A DNA stretch of 64,000 nt from an uncultured Oscillospiraceae bacterium. GTDB lineage: Bacteria; Bacillota; Clostridia; Oscillospirales; Acutalibacteraceae. Location of the stretch: positions 1 to 64,000 of the forward strand of contig UQHH01000005.1 of NCBI GenBank assembly GCA_900540865.1, in the 5' to 3' direction. The position numbers and the translations under genes were made by a program. Position 1 is the first letter of the stretch; each line of letters opens with the position of its first letter. The notes beneath the pieces were generated by a model, which saw only the letters and a program-made list of their open reading frames with translations, ran no database searches and was not told the origin of the DNA. Shown piece by piece: positions 17,232 through 25,087 of this stretch.

Positions 17232-17469
17232 CTGGAAGGTAAGGCTTAAAAGCGGGCCGTTTTGGTTAGGCTTGGTATCGTTGGTTCTTACCTTAATTTA
17301 TACGCTGCTCAACATGGCGGGAATCGTGCCGTGTTTCGAGCAGAAGCAGGTGATGGACATTGCCGTCATGCTGTTACAGATTCTTGCGTTCATCGGTGTT
17401 GTGAGTGACCCGACGACGAAGGGATTAGGCGACAGTAAACAGGCAATGCGGTATAAAGAGCCAAAATAG
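17221..17469 (+). CDS. Phage holin, phi LC3 family
   Basis: 82 residues with two predicted TM helices (about 14-33 and 45-62) and the family ending SDPTTKGLGDSKQAMRY, characteristic of phi LC3-type holins. It forms membrane lesions that let the endolysin out. Last gene of the tail locus; a strong terminator follows 25 bp after the stop. Confidence 0.85.
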   Translation: MNINWKVRLKSGPFWLGLVSLVLTLIYTLLNMAGIVPCFEQKQVMDIAVMLLQILAFIGVVSDPTTKGLGDSKQAMRYKEPK

Positions 17470-17493
17470 AAAGACAAGCTTATAAAGACAAAG

Positions 17494-17527
17494 AAAATCC
17501 CCCGGTTTTAAAACCGGGGGATTTTTT
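17494..17527 (+). terminator. Terminator ending the tail/lysis operon
   Basis: AAAATCCCCCGGTTTT / AAAACCGGGGGATTTT hairpin followed by a T run. It marks the right border of the phage-type transcription unit. Confidence 0.9.
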
Positions 17528-17657
17528 GTTTTTTAATTATAAGTCAAGGTCATAAGCAATTGTCCTGCCAGCGTCAACTGTTTATTTTTTCAATACGATA
17601 TGATATAATTTTGACAACACACGAAAACGAAGCAGAAGTCTGGAAAAGAGGGGTAGC

Positions 17658-18326
17658 TTGAAGCGTTCACAAATCAATCGGATTATCACAGAGAATTTAG
17701 AGTTTATCCGGCAGCTTGGGTTTTGCCTGCCGCCGTTTGCCTATTGGACCCTAGAGGAATTTGAAGCTCAAAAAGGAGAATGTAAGCAGCTTATCGATAA
17801 TATGCTGGGATGGGATGTCTCTGACTATGGCTTTGGGGATTTTTACCGGTGCGGAATTGTCGCTTTCACCATTCGCAGCGGAAACCATAAAAGTGGCTTG
17901 TACCAAAAGCCTTATGCCGAAAAACTGCTTATACTTGAGCCGGGGCAGGCGTGTCCCATGCATTTTCACCCGAATAAAATTGAAGATTTAATCAACCGTG
18001 GCGGCGGGGACTTTTTAATTCAGATGTATGCTTCCGATGATAACGGCGGCTTGTCAAAGGAACCTGTCGAAATATTTATGGACGGCCGCGTATTCAATGT
18101 GAAGGCAGGAGAAAAAATTAGGGTAAAGCCAGGAGAGAGCGTTACGCTAAAGCCGCGCCAGTGCCACACATTTTGGGCGGATGATAAAAAGGTACTTTTC
18201 GGAGAGGTGACTATGAACGACAACGCACATTGCTTTTATGGCAATACTCCGGGATTGATGGAGATTGAAGAAGACGAGCCTTTAAAACATGTGCTTTCAA
18301 ACGATTATTACACATATTTTTTATAA
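17658..18326 (+). CDS. D-lyxose/D-mannose isomerase-type cupin
   Basis: 222 residues, D-lyxose ketol-isomerase family. A double-stranded beta-helix with metal ligands in ACPMHFHPNKIED (two His, one Glu) and the later His in RQCHTFW; the active-site NRGGGDF and FGEVTMNDN segments are present. Family members interconvert D-lyxose and D-xylulose or D-mannose and D-fructose. The start is TTG 17658 with SD GAGGGG. It is a single-gene unit between two terminators, without a sugar transporter nearby, so the substrate cannot be told from context. Confidence 0.8.
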   Translation: MKRSQINRIITENLEFIRQLGFCLPPFAYWTLEEFEAQKGECKQLIDNMLGWDVSDYGFGDFYRCGIVAFTIRSGNHKSGLYQKPYAEKLLILEPGQACPMHFHPNKIEDLINRGGGDFLIQMYASDDNGGLSKEPVEIFMDGRVFNVKAGEKIRVKPGESVTLKPRQCHTFWADDKKVLFGEVTMNDNAHCFYGNTPGLMEIEEDEPLKHVLSNDYYTYFL

Positions 18327-18330
18327 TAAA

Positions 18331-18364
18331 AAGGCCGGGACGATTGAGCTGTTGTTCCGGCCTT
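18331..18364 (+). terminator. Terminator after lyxose isomerase gene
   Basis: AAGGCCGGGA / TTCCGGCCTT stem with a 14-nt loop followed by GTTTTCTTT. Confidence 0.8.
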
Positions 18365-18517
18365 GTTTTCTTTAAAAATGTATGCGGATAAGCAAATGTC
18401 AGGGATTACCCGTTGCAAAACGCGGCAATTTAGAGTAATATAAAAACGTATACAAAAGTTTTAGTACCCAAAAAAGGGAGCGTGGGCTCACCGTTTATTA
18501 TGAAGGAATGTGCCAAT

Positions 18518-19711
18518 ATGTTTTTTAAACGTTTCCAGGCGGAACCCCGCTATATGGAACAGGTTGAATTTGCCAGGCTGAAGCTGAACATCCCGCGGCT
18601 TTTTTATCTTTCCCTCTTCACTGCCGTTTGGGAGCTTGTCATGATTGGCGCCAATATAATTGCGGGCGATTTTTATTTGCAGGAAATCAAGTTTTATTAT
18701 ATGCTCGCCTATGTCTTATATTGCCTGTTCAATTTGGCAACGGCGGCCATCTCCTACCATTACCGCAAAAACAATCCGCGGGATTATCAGTCAATCAAGC
18801 CGTTTCGCAAGGTTTTAATTGCGTATGTGGCTGTTTCGCTGATTTGGGGTCTGTATATCATCTATCTGGACCAGCAAATGTATAAGCAGGTGATTGCGTA
18901 TCTTGTTCCGCTGATTGTTATCTCAAGTATTTTGGAAGTCCGGCCAAAGCTTTTTTCCGTTATGAATGTCTGTTCGCTGGCCGCGCTGCTGGCAATTTTA
19001 TATGCTACGCGCGATAATTTTTCAATTTTTCTCGGGAATCTTGCCAATCTTGTAATTCTCGTATCCTTTATTATCGTTAGCAGCTTTTTAAAATACCGTA
19101 CTTTTTGTGAAAATGAAATCAGCAAAATAGAGATTAAGCAGATGTCTTATGAGGACGCGCTGACAGGGCTCCAAAACCGAAGAAGCCTGCAAAGCTATTT
19201 GGAAAACAACTATATGAATCTGGGTAAGACAGCAGGGCGGCTCGGCGTAATGATGCTTGATATTGATTATTTTAAAAATTACAACGATTCCTACGGACAT
19301 GTCAAGGGCGACTGGGTATTGACTCGGATCGGCGAGCTATTGACATGTGCAGGAAAGAAATACGGCGTAGCCCCGTTCCGGTACGGCGGAGAAGAATTTA
19401 TTATTTTCGCGGACGGTAAATCGCTGGAACAAACAAAAGAAATTGCCGGTGACATTGTCCGAATGCTGCGGGAACAGAAAATTGAATTCAGCGGCGGCAT
19501 CGGCGGCATCGTTACCGCTTCAATCGGCGTGTGCTATACAGACTTGGCAGGCGGCGACGCGTGCGGTGGTATATACCAGTTTATCGACGCGTCGGACGAC
19601 GCCCTTTATTCCGCCAAGGAAAACGGCCGCAACCGTGTAGTGGTAAAAACGACGGCATCCGTTATGGATGAAACCGCGCGGGCAAAAGCGCAGCAGAAAG
19701 ATACATATTAA
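18518..19711 (+). CDS. Membrane-bound diguanylate cyclase
   Basis: About 397 residues: five or six N-terminal TM helices (about residues 25-195), then a GGDEF domain with DALTGLQNRRSL, the metal-binding MLDIDYFKNYND and active-site GGEEF (near residue 291). The inhibitory RxxD site five residues before GGEEF is absent, so product inhibition is not expected. It makes c-di-GMP from two GTP. ATG 18518 has AAGGA 10 nt upstream; GTG 18482 and ATG 18500 in the same frame are less well placed. No c-di-GMP effector or phosphodiesterase lies nearby. Confidence 0.85.
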   Translation: MFFKRFQAEPRYMEQVEFARLKLNIPRLFYLSLFTAVWELVMIGANIIAGDFYLQEIKFYYMLAYVLYCLFNLATAAISYHYRKNNPRDYQSIKPFRKVLIAYVAVSLIWGLYIIYLDQQMYKQVIAYLVPLIVISSILEVRPKLFSVMNVCSLAALLAILYATRDNFSIFLGNLANLVILVSFIIVSSFLKYRTFCENEISKIEIKQMSYEDALTGLQNRRSLQSYLENNYMNLGKTAGRLGVMMLDIDYFKNYNDSYGHVKGDWVLTRIGELLTCAGKKYGVAPFRYGGEEFIIFADGKSLEQTKEIAGDIVRMLREQKIEFSGGIGGIVTASIGVCYTDLAGGDACGGIYQFIDASDDALYSAKENGRNRVVVKTTASVMDETARAKAQQKDTY

Positions 19712-19723
19712 CAGTTTTACACT

Positions 19724-19754
19724 GAAAGCCCCCTTCCTTTGGAGGGGGGCTTTC
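19724..19754 (+). terminator. Terminator after diguanylate cyclase gene
   Basis: GAAAGCCCCCTTCC / GGAGGGGGGCTTTC hairpin followed by TTT. Confidence 0.85.
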
Positions 19755-19874
19755 TTTAAAAATAGGAGAATTGGATAAATGCATACTGCAGGTTAACAAA
19801 CAGCGAAAGTTTTTCGCAGGTTATGCGGTAGAATTTATAAAGCATTTAACAAGTGCTTCCTTGCTCCAATTGGT

Positions 19875-20321
19875 TTATAAGGTTTTACTTAAATAGACCA
19901 TATCGACCAGCTGTATACCATCTTCAAACATTGGATGGCCATAGTTATCTGTAAAAAAGCCCTTAATTTTATGGGAAACCTGAAAACCGTTTTTCTGATA
20001 AAATTGTATAATCCATGGGATGTCGCCTGTTCCCACAAGCATTGTCGTATACTTGCCCCTGTAATATAAAGATATATGGTTTAAAAGCGTGCTTCCATAC
20101 CCTTTTCCATGCCATTGCTCATAAGTGGCTATATTTTTTAGTTCACAAGTATCATCGCTTTCCCGCGTAACCACGCAAACACTTTTTAGGCCGTTATCAT
20201 ATAACGCGAACATTTCTCCACGATGTAAGTATTTCTCTATCATTTCTATTTCTTCATCGGCAAGAAGGAGAAGCTCCATAAAATTTATTTTGTCACTGTC
20301 TGCAATTTGAGTTATTTTCAT
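19875..20321 (-). CDS. GNAT-family acetyltransferase
   Basis: 148 residues with the GNAT acetyl-CoA loop YEQWHGKGYGSTLLNHI (Q/RxxGxG/A type; QWHGKGYG) and the C-terminal FYQKNGFQVSHKIKGFF segment. The start is the ATG at 20321, 5 nt after SD GGAGG; the upstream in-frame GTG at 20333 overlaps that SD. Substrate unknown; the close FFTDNY-P segment is typical of a clostridial subgroup acting on small molecules. Confidence 0.75.
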   Translation of the reverse strand: MKITQIADSDKINFMELLLLADEEIEMIEKYLHRGEMFALYDNGLKSVCVVTRESDDTCELKNIATYEQWHGKGYGSTLLNHISLYYRGKYTTMLVGTGDIPWIIQFYQKNGFQVSHKIKGFFTDNYGHPMFEDGIQLVDMVYLSKTL

Positions 20322-20404
20322 TTTATCCTCCACAACCTTGTTAACGCTATTATATCACGATTAGTTTTACCGGTTGGAACATAGATTTATATAAAAAGAA
20401 AATA

Positions 20405-20425
20405 TGCCGCGTTCCTTACGCGGCA
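20405..20425 (-). terminator. Terminator for the CD3324-family gene
   Basis: TGCCGCGT / ACGCGGCA stem, with TTTTCTTTTT after it on the minus strand; A/T-rich on both sides, so it may work in both directions. Confidence 0.65.
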
Positions 20426-20434
20426 CATTTTTAG

Positions 20435-20704
20435 TCAGATTTTCAATTTCCTAATGATTCGCTGAACACTTTTAGGGTCAAGAAAATACCGCTTAGATAA
20501 TTCTACAACCGTTGCACCGTCTTTATATTCGATATATAGTTTGGCGTTGCGCTGTTCAATAAACTCTTTTGTATCGGTATTTTCTCCCCATTTCCGCCAA
20601 TTTTGTTTAGGCTTGGGGATATATAGCGTTTGACCCTCAACATACCGCTGGATTTGCTCAACCAATTCTTTAGGTAAAATCTTTAATGCGTTAACATAGC
20701 CCAC
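20435..20704 (-). CDS. CD3324-family small DNA-binding-type protein
   Basis: 89 residues. The family signature GYVNALKILPKELVEQIQRYVEGQTLYIPK opens the protein, and a C-terminal helix-turn-helix (VVELSKRYFLDPKSVQRIIRKLK) ends it. The start is GTG 20704 with SD TAGGAGG; the longer reading from 20737 begins upstream of that SD. CD3324 proteins are small regulators common in Clostridia, distantly like Mor activators; the target is unknown. Single-gene unit. Confidence 0.7.
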   Translation of the reverse strand: MGYVNALKILPKELVEQIQRYVEGQTLYIPKPKQNWRKWGENTDTKEFIEQRNAKLYIEYKDGATVVELSKRYFLDPKSVQRIIRKLKI

Positions 20705-20924
20705 GTCGCGCCTCCTAAAAAGTTTTAGGATTAGCAAAGGCTATCTATTAAAGCCCGAAGCGCAATAGCCCTTGCTGCGCACTGTTTTTTCTGCTTTTCC
20801 GAATGGGCCATCCCCCCTTTTGCCCTTCATTATATAGAATTATGCCGGTTCCTGCAAGCTTACACAATAGGAAAAATACTGTAAACTTGCCTGTGCGGAA
20901 TAGCTCTGGAGGAGCCTTTCGTAT

Positions 20925-21599
20925 TCATCGCAGGCTGTCCGCGGCGAGCTTTTTAAGCTTATCCGCTGAAAGCAGCCTGACCGTGCCGCGCGAGAGGGAA
21001 ACAAGCCCTTCCGACTGGAAGTATTTGAGCATACGCGTAATGACCTCGCGCGCGCTGCCGAGCTGGCGCGCAATATCCTCATGCGTAAATTTAAGCTCGT
21101 CAGACGCGCGCAGCGTGCTTTCTTCTATTAGAAAAGCCGCGAGCCTGCGGTCGAGGCTCTTGTTCATGACCTGGTCGAGCAGCCACATCACATCAGAAAA
21201 ACGCGACGCCATCAGCTCATTCGTGTATTTCGCGACAGGAAGGGAGGTATCCATCAGCTCATGGTACACATGTGACGGGATGACGAGCAGGCGCGTGTCC
21301 TCCCAGGCCTCGACAAGCAGCTCAAACTGGATGCTGCTCATAATGCAGGAGGCTGAAAACAGGCAAATATCGCGTTCGAACAGCCGGTAGAGGGTAACCT
21401 CCCTGCCCTCGTCGGAAACAGTAAAAACACGGAGCTGTCCGCCTAGTACGAGCAGCAGGCCCACACAGTCGCCGGAGCCGTTATGTACGACGGTTCCTTT
21501 TTTTAAGGCGCGTTCTACGCAGGAGGATTTCAGCAGTATTTGCTGATGGCTGCTTAATCGGTTCCAAAATGGAAGAAAGTCGCTGAAGGGTATCATCAT
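20925..21599 (-). CDS. Crp/Fnr-family transcriptional regulator
   Basis: 224 residues: an N-terminal cyclic-nucleotide-like beta barrel (about 20-130), dimer helix, and a C-terminal winged helix-turn-helix (about 163-205, THEDIARQLGSAREVITRMLKYFQSEGLVSLSRG). The effector domain has cysteines at CLFSASC and near residues 28 and 49 but no FNR four-cysteine cluster. It is divergent from the thioredoxin-rhodanese-CoADR operon with a matching operator between them. That arrangement suggests a redox or sulfane-sulfur sensor that activates its neighbours. ATG 21599 follows AGGAGTGG. Confidence 0.8.
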   Translation of the reverse strand: MMIPFSDFLPFWNRLSSHQQILLKSSCVERALKKGTVVHNGSGDCVGLLLVLGGQLRVFTVSDEGREVTLYRLFERDICLFSASCIMSSIQFELLVEAWEDTRLLVIPSHVYHELMDTSLPVAKYTNELMASRFSDVMWLLDQVMNKSLDRRLAAFLIEESTLRASDELKFTHEDIARQLGSAREVITRMLKYFQSEGLVSLSRGTVRLLSADKLKKLAADSLR

Positions 21600-21693
21600 A
21601 TATCCACTCCTAATGGTCAGGCCCCGTAACGTTATGTTTATTTTACATATTATATAACAGATTCCATGGCGTTTTCAATCGAATAGCGGGAAA

Positions 21694-21708
21694 TGTGACA
21701 TGGTTACA
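21694..21708. promoter_or_regulatory. Crp/Fnr-type operator upstream of thioredoxin operon
   Basis: TGTGACATGGTTACA is a near-perfect palindrome (TGTGAC and TGTAAC half-sites, 3-bp centre). It lies 59 bp before the thioredoxin start and 94 bp from the regulator's start. A weak -10-like TATTCT follows at about 21729, which would put the site near -40, an activator position. Confidence 0.5.
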
Positions 21709-21767
21709 GAAGTTTTGGAGGAAAACGCATATTCTATTGGTAAAGACAAAACAAGGGGGACTTTATC

Positions 21768-22079
21768 ATGAATACAATATCCATCACAAACAAAAATTTC
21801 CACAAAGAGGTGCTTTCCGTCGACGAGCCGGTGCTCGTGGACTTCTGGGCGCCCTGGTGCGGGCCGTGCAAAATGTTCTCACCCGTGCTCGAAAAGGTCG
21901 CTGAAGAAAACCGTGGAGCGGTAAAGGTCGCAAAAATCAATATTGACGAAGAACCGGAGCTTGCAGAGAAGTATAATATTATGAGCATCCCGACATTGCT
22001 TTTATTCAAGAGGGGCGAAGTCGTGTCGCAATCCACAGGGCTTAAGCCGCAGCATCAGGTGGAGGCGATGTTCAAATGA
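21768..22079 (+). CDS. trxA: Thioredoxin
   Basis: 103 residues, full-length thioredoxin fold with the WAPWCGPCK active site (Cys31, Cys34) and the cis-Pro loop MSIPTLLLF. It reduces disulfides and can release sulfide from persulfides. ATG 21768 follows AAGGGGGA. Its stop overlaps the rhodanese start (ATGA), so the two are translationally coupled. No thioredoxin reductase is nearby; the CoADR two genes on may serve the pathway. Confidence 0.9.
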   Translation: MNTISITNKNFHKEVLSVDEPVLVDFWAPWCGPCKMFSPVLEKVAEENRGAVKVAKINIDEEPELAEKYNIMSIPTLLLFKRGEVVSQSTGLKPQHQVEAMFK

Positions 22080-22417
22080 GCTTACTCGAGATGTTAAAAG
22101 GCCGTACAGGAGATACGGATATCAATAAAATGGCTGCGAAAGCGTGGGAGCGGGAAGACGCGGTGCTGCTCGATGTACGCACCAGAGAAGAATACAAGGG
22201 CGGGCATATCGGCGGGAGCGTCAATTTACCGCTTGACAATATCGAATCTGCGCATACTATTATCCATAAGAAGGATACGCCGGTCTATGTGTACTGCCAC
22301 AGTGGGGCAAGAAGCAGCCGCGCCTGCAGGCAGCTGCGCACAATGGGCTACAAAGAGGCTGTGAATATCGGCGGAATCTGCTCATGGCGCGGCGAAATCG
22401 AAACAGGGGGAAAATAA
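22076..22417 (+). CDS. Single-domain rhodanese-like sulfurtransferase
   Basis: 113 residues. A rhodanese domain with active-site loop CHSGARS (Cys74) and the VLLDVRTREEYKGGHIGGSVNLPL N-terminal motif. It carries sulfane sulfur as a cysteine persulfide. It overlaps the thioredoxin gene by 4 nt and ends 1 nt before the CoADR gene. No signal peptide, so cytoplasmic. Confidence 0.85.
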   Translation: MSLLEMLKGRTGDTDINKMAAKAWEREDAVLLDVRTREEYKGGHIGGSVNLPLDNIESAHTIIHKKDTPVYVYCHSGARSSRACRQLRTMGYKEAVNIGGICSWRGEIETGGK

Positions 22418-22418
22418 C

Positions 22419-24128
22419 ATGAAGGTTGTCATTATTGGGGGAGTAGCGGGCGGCGCGACAGCCGCCGCGCGGCTTCGCAGGCTAGACGAACAGGCGGAAA
22501 TCGTCATATTGGAGCGCAGCGGGTACGTTTCCTATGCAAACTGCGGGCTGCCATATTATATCGGCGGGGAAATTACCGATGAAAAGCAGCTGACCCTCCA
22601 GACGCCGAAAAGCTTTTTTGCGCGTTTCCGAATCGACGTGCGCGTTAAAAACGAAGCCCTTTCAATCGACAGGGAAAAGAAAACAGTAACGGTTAAAAAC
22701 CTAGAGGACGGCAGCGTCTATGAGGAACCATATGACAAGCTGGTGCTTTCACCGGGCGCAAACGCCGTGAAGCCCAACATTCCCGGAATCGGCAGCGGGC
22801 GCATTTTTACGCTTCGCACGGTTGAGGACACCATGCGCATCAAAGCATATACGGAAAACGAAAAACCGGAAAGCGCCGTTGTTGTAGGAGGCGGCTTTGT
22901 CGGCCTGGAAATGGCGGAAAACCTTACAAACCTCGGCGTGAAGACGACAGTGGTGGAGAAGGACCGGCAGGTCATGGGGCAGCTCGATTACGATATGGCG
23001 TGCAGCGTACACGCGTACCTGAAGGAAAAGCAGGTAAACCTCCGCCTTCAAAGCGGTGTTTCCTCCTTTGAAGAAACAGACGGCGGCCTGCTCGTCACGC
23101 TCGATAACGGGGAAGCGCTCACGGCCTCTATGGCGGTGATTTCAATCGGAGTGGTTCCTGACACGCGCCTTGCAAAGGAGGCGGGGCTGAAGCTGGGCTT
23201 AAAGGGCTCAATTGCTGTAAACGGCCAAATGCAGACATCTGACCCCGATATTTACGCCGTAGGGGACGCGGTTGAAATCAACCATTTCATCACGGGGGAA
23301 AGGGCGCTTGTTCCGCTTGCGGGGCCCGCCAACAAGCAGGGAAGGATTGCCGCTGACAATATATGCGGCAGGGAAAGCTGTTATCACGGCGCGCAGGGCT
23401 CTTCTGTCTTGAAGCTGTTCGATATGACGGTTGCCGCCACGGGGCTTAGTGAAAAAGCAGCGGCAGGCGCGGGGCTTTCCTATGATAAGGCGGTTACGTT
23501 TTCCGCTTCGCACGCGACTTACTACCCGGGCGCGTCCAATATGACTATGAAAACCGTATTTGATAAGGAATCGGGGAAAATTCTCGGCGCGCAGATTGTC
23601 GGGTTCGACGGGGTGGATAAAAGAATCGACGTGCTTGCCACAGCAATTCGCGCCGGTATGGCGGGGGAAGACCTCAAAGAGCTTGAGCTTGCCTACGCGC
23701 CTCCGTTTTCCTCAGCGAAAGACCCGGTCAACATGGCGGGGTATGTCATTGAAAACGTGCGCGGCGGACTTGTTGAGCAATATCACTGGCATGACGTTAA
23801 AGACTTGCCGCGTGACGGCAGCGTCATTCTGCTCGACACGCGAACACCGTCTGAATACGAGAGGAAGCACATCGAAGGGACGGTCAATATCCCGCTCGAT
23901 GAGCTGCGCGGGCGCATCGGCGAGCTTGACCCTTCTAAGCCGGTTTATGTCAACTGCTTCAGCGGACTGCGCAGCTATATTGCGTGCCGGATTCTTTCGG
24001 GTTATGGCTTTACCTGTTACAACCTGTCGGGCGGATTCCGGTTTTACGACATCGTAACCTCCGACGAGGGGTTCGATTCCCGCCCGAAGCACGCGTGCGG
24101 CGTGGAAATCGGCGCGGCGGGCAAATAG
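22419..24128 (+). CDS. CoA-disulfide/persulfide reductase fused to rhodanese
   Basis: 569 residues. An FAD/NAD(P)-dependent oxidoreductase (about 1-450: GGVAGGATAAARLRR FAD motif, catalytic Cys42 in YANCGLPYYIGG, GGGFVGLEMAENL NAD motif, YAVGDAVE FAD motif) is followed by a C-terminal rhodanese domain (about 465-560) with Cys near 513 in NCFSGLRS. Such CoADR-Rhd fusions reduce CoA disulfides, CoA persulfide and polysulfide with NADH or NADPH. With the thioredoxin and rhodanese genes this makes a sulfane-sulfur handling operon. Confidence 0.85.
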   Translation: MKVVIIGGVAGGATAAARLRRLDEQAEIVILERSGYVSYANCGLPYYIGGEITDEKQLTLQTPKSFFARFRIDVRVKNEALSIDREKKTVTVKNLEDGSVYEEPYDKLVLSPGANAVKPNIPGIGSGRIFTLRTVEDTMRIKAYTENEKPESAVVVGGGFVGLEMAENLTNLGVKTTVVEKDRQVMGQLDYDMACSVHAYLKEKQVNLRLQSGVSSFEETDGGLLVTLDNGEALTASMAVISIGVVPDTRLAKEAGLKLGLKGSIAVNGQMQTSDPDIYAVGDAVEINHFITGERALVPLAGPANKQGRIAADNICGRESCYHGAQGSSVLKLFDMTVAATGLSEKAAAGAGLSYDKAVTFSASHATYYPGASNMTMKTVFDKESGKILGAQIVGFDGVDKRIDVLATAIRAGMAGEDLKELELAYAPPFSSAKDPVNMAGYVIENVRGGLVEQYHWHDVKDLPRDGSVILLDTRTPSEYERKHIEGTVNIPLDELRGRIGELDPSKPVYVNCFSGLRSYIACRILSGYGFTCYNLSGGFRFYDIVTSDEGFDSRPKHACGVEIGAAGK

Positions 24129-24160
24129 GCTATTCTCAGTTTTCCTTTGAGACAGACATA

Positions 24161-24212
24161 AAAAAGAACCCTACCGTCCGGCGGATTTGCTTCCCCGGGC
24201 GGCTGTTCTTTT
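24161..24212 (+). terminator. Terminator of the thioredoxin-CoADR operon
   Basis: Outer stem AAAAGAAC / GTTCTTTT enclosing a GC-rich inner stem (CCGTCCGG / CCGGGCGG) with an internal loop, ending in TTTT. Confidence 0.7.
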
Positions 24213-24347
24213 ATGAGATAATATGCAAAAATCCGGCGTTTCATCGGTGATTTCCGTTTCTTGTATCCATTTACATTTTATGTACCCTGTGCTATGATAA
24301 TTCAATACGGAACCGCATATTTGCAGATGGGAACGGAGCGTGACGGT

Positions 24348-25052
24348 ATGGCCGGTTTGGTGACATTTGAAGACGTTTATAAAAGATACCGGATGGGAGA
24401 GGTGACGATTACCGCTGTCGACGGTATCTCTTTTCAAATAGAAGAAGGGGAGTTTGCCGTCGTGGTCGGCTCGAGCGGAGCGGGCAAAACGACGGTGCTC
24501 AATATTTTAGGCGGAATGGACCGGTGCGACGGCGGGAAAATCATCGTCGGCGGGAAAGACATCAGCACCTTCAAGCAAAAGGAGCTTGCCGCGTACCGCA
24601 GGTACGACATCGGCTTTGTTTTCCAGTTCTATAACCTGGTGCCAAACCTGACGGCGAAGGAAAACGTGGAGCTTGCGACCCAAATATGCAAGAACCCGCT
24701 CGACCCGGTAACGGCGCTCGCAAGCGTGGGGCTTGAGGAGCGCATGGATAATTTCCCGTCCCAGCTTTCCGGCGGCGAACAGCAGCGCGTATCGATTGCA
24801 AGGGCGCTTGCGAAACGCCCAAAGCTCCTGCTATGCGACGAGCCGACAGGCGCGCTCGACTACAGCACCGGCAAATCGATTTTAAAGCTTTTGCAGACGA
24901 CCTGCCGGCGCGACGGCATGACGGTCGTTTTGATTACGCATAACCAGGCGATTACGCCGATGGCCGACCATATCATCCGCATGAAAAGCGGAAAGGTCAT
25001 CAGCAACGTACATAACGAACAGCCGAAGTCGGTTGACGAAATCGAGTGGTAA
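24348..25052 (+). CDS. ABC transporter ATP-binding protein (LolD/MacB type)
   Basis: 234 residues with Walker A GSSGAGKTT (about 41-49), Q-loop FVFQFYNLVPNLTAKEN, signature LSGGEQQR (about 140), Walker B LLLCDEPTGALD and H-loop His. This is the type that drives FtsX-like mechanotransmission permeases. ATG 24348 has SD GGAG; the longer reading from 24261 starts inside the intergenic region. It is coupled to the permease gene 35 bp downstream. Confidence 0.85.
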   Translation: MAGLVTFEDVYKRYRMGEVTITAVDGISFQIEEGEFAVVVGSSGAGKTTVLNILGGMDRCDGGKIIVGGKDISTFKQKELAAYRRYDIGFVFQFYNLVPNLTAKENVELATQICKNPLDPVTALASVGLEERMDNFPSQLSGGEQQRVSIARALAKRPKLLLCDEPTGALDYSTGKSILKLLQTTCRRDGMTVVLITHNQAITPMADHIIRMKSGKVISNVHNEQPKSVDEIEW

Positions 25053-25087
25053 GATGAAAAGGATAACGGTAGAAAGGAGGGAGCCCG

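Noticed and set aside
3298..17527. Complete, inducible prophage
   Set aside because: No head, packaging, replication, integration or repressor genes and no attachment-site repeats were found around it.
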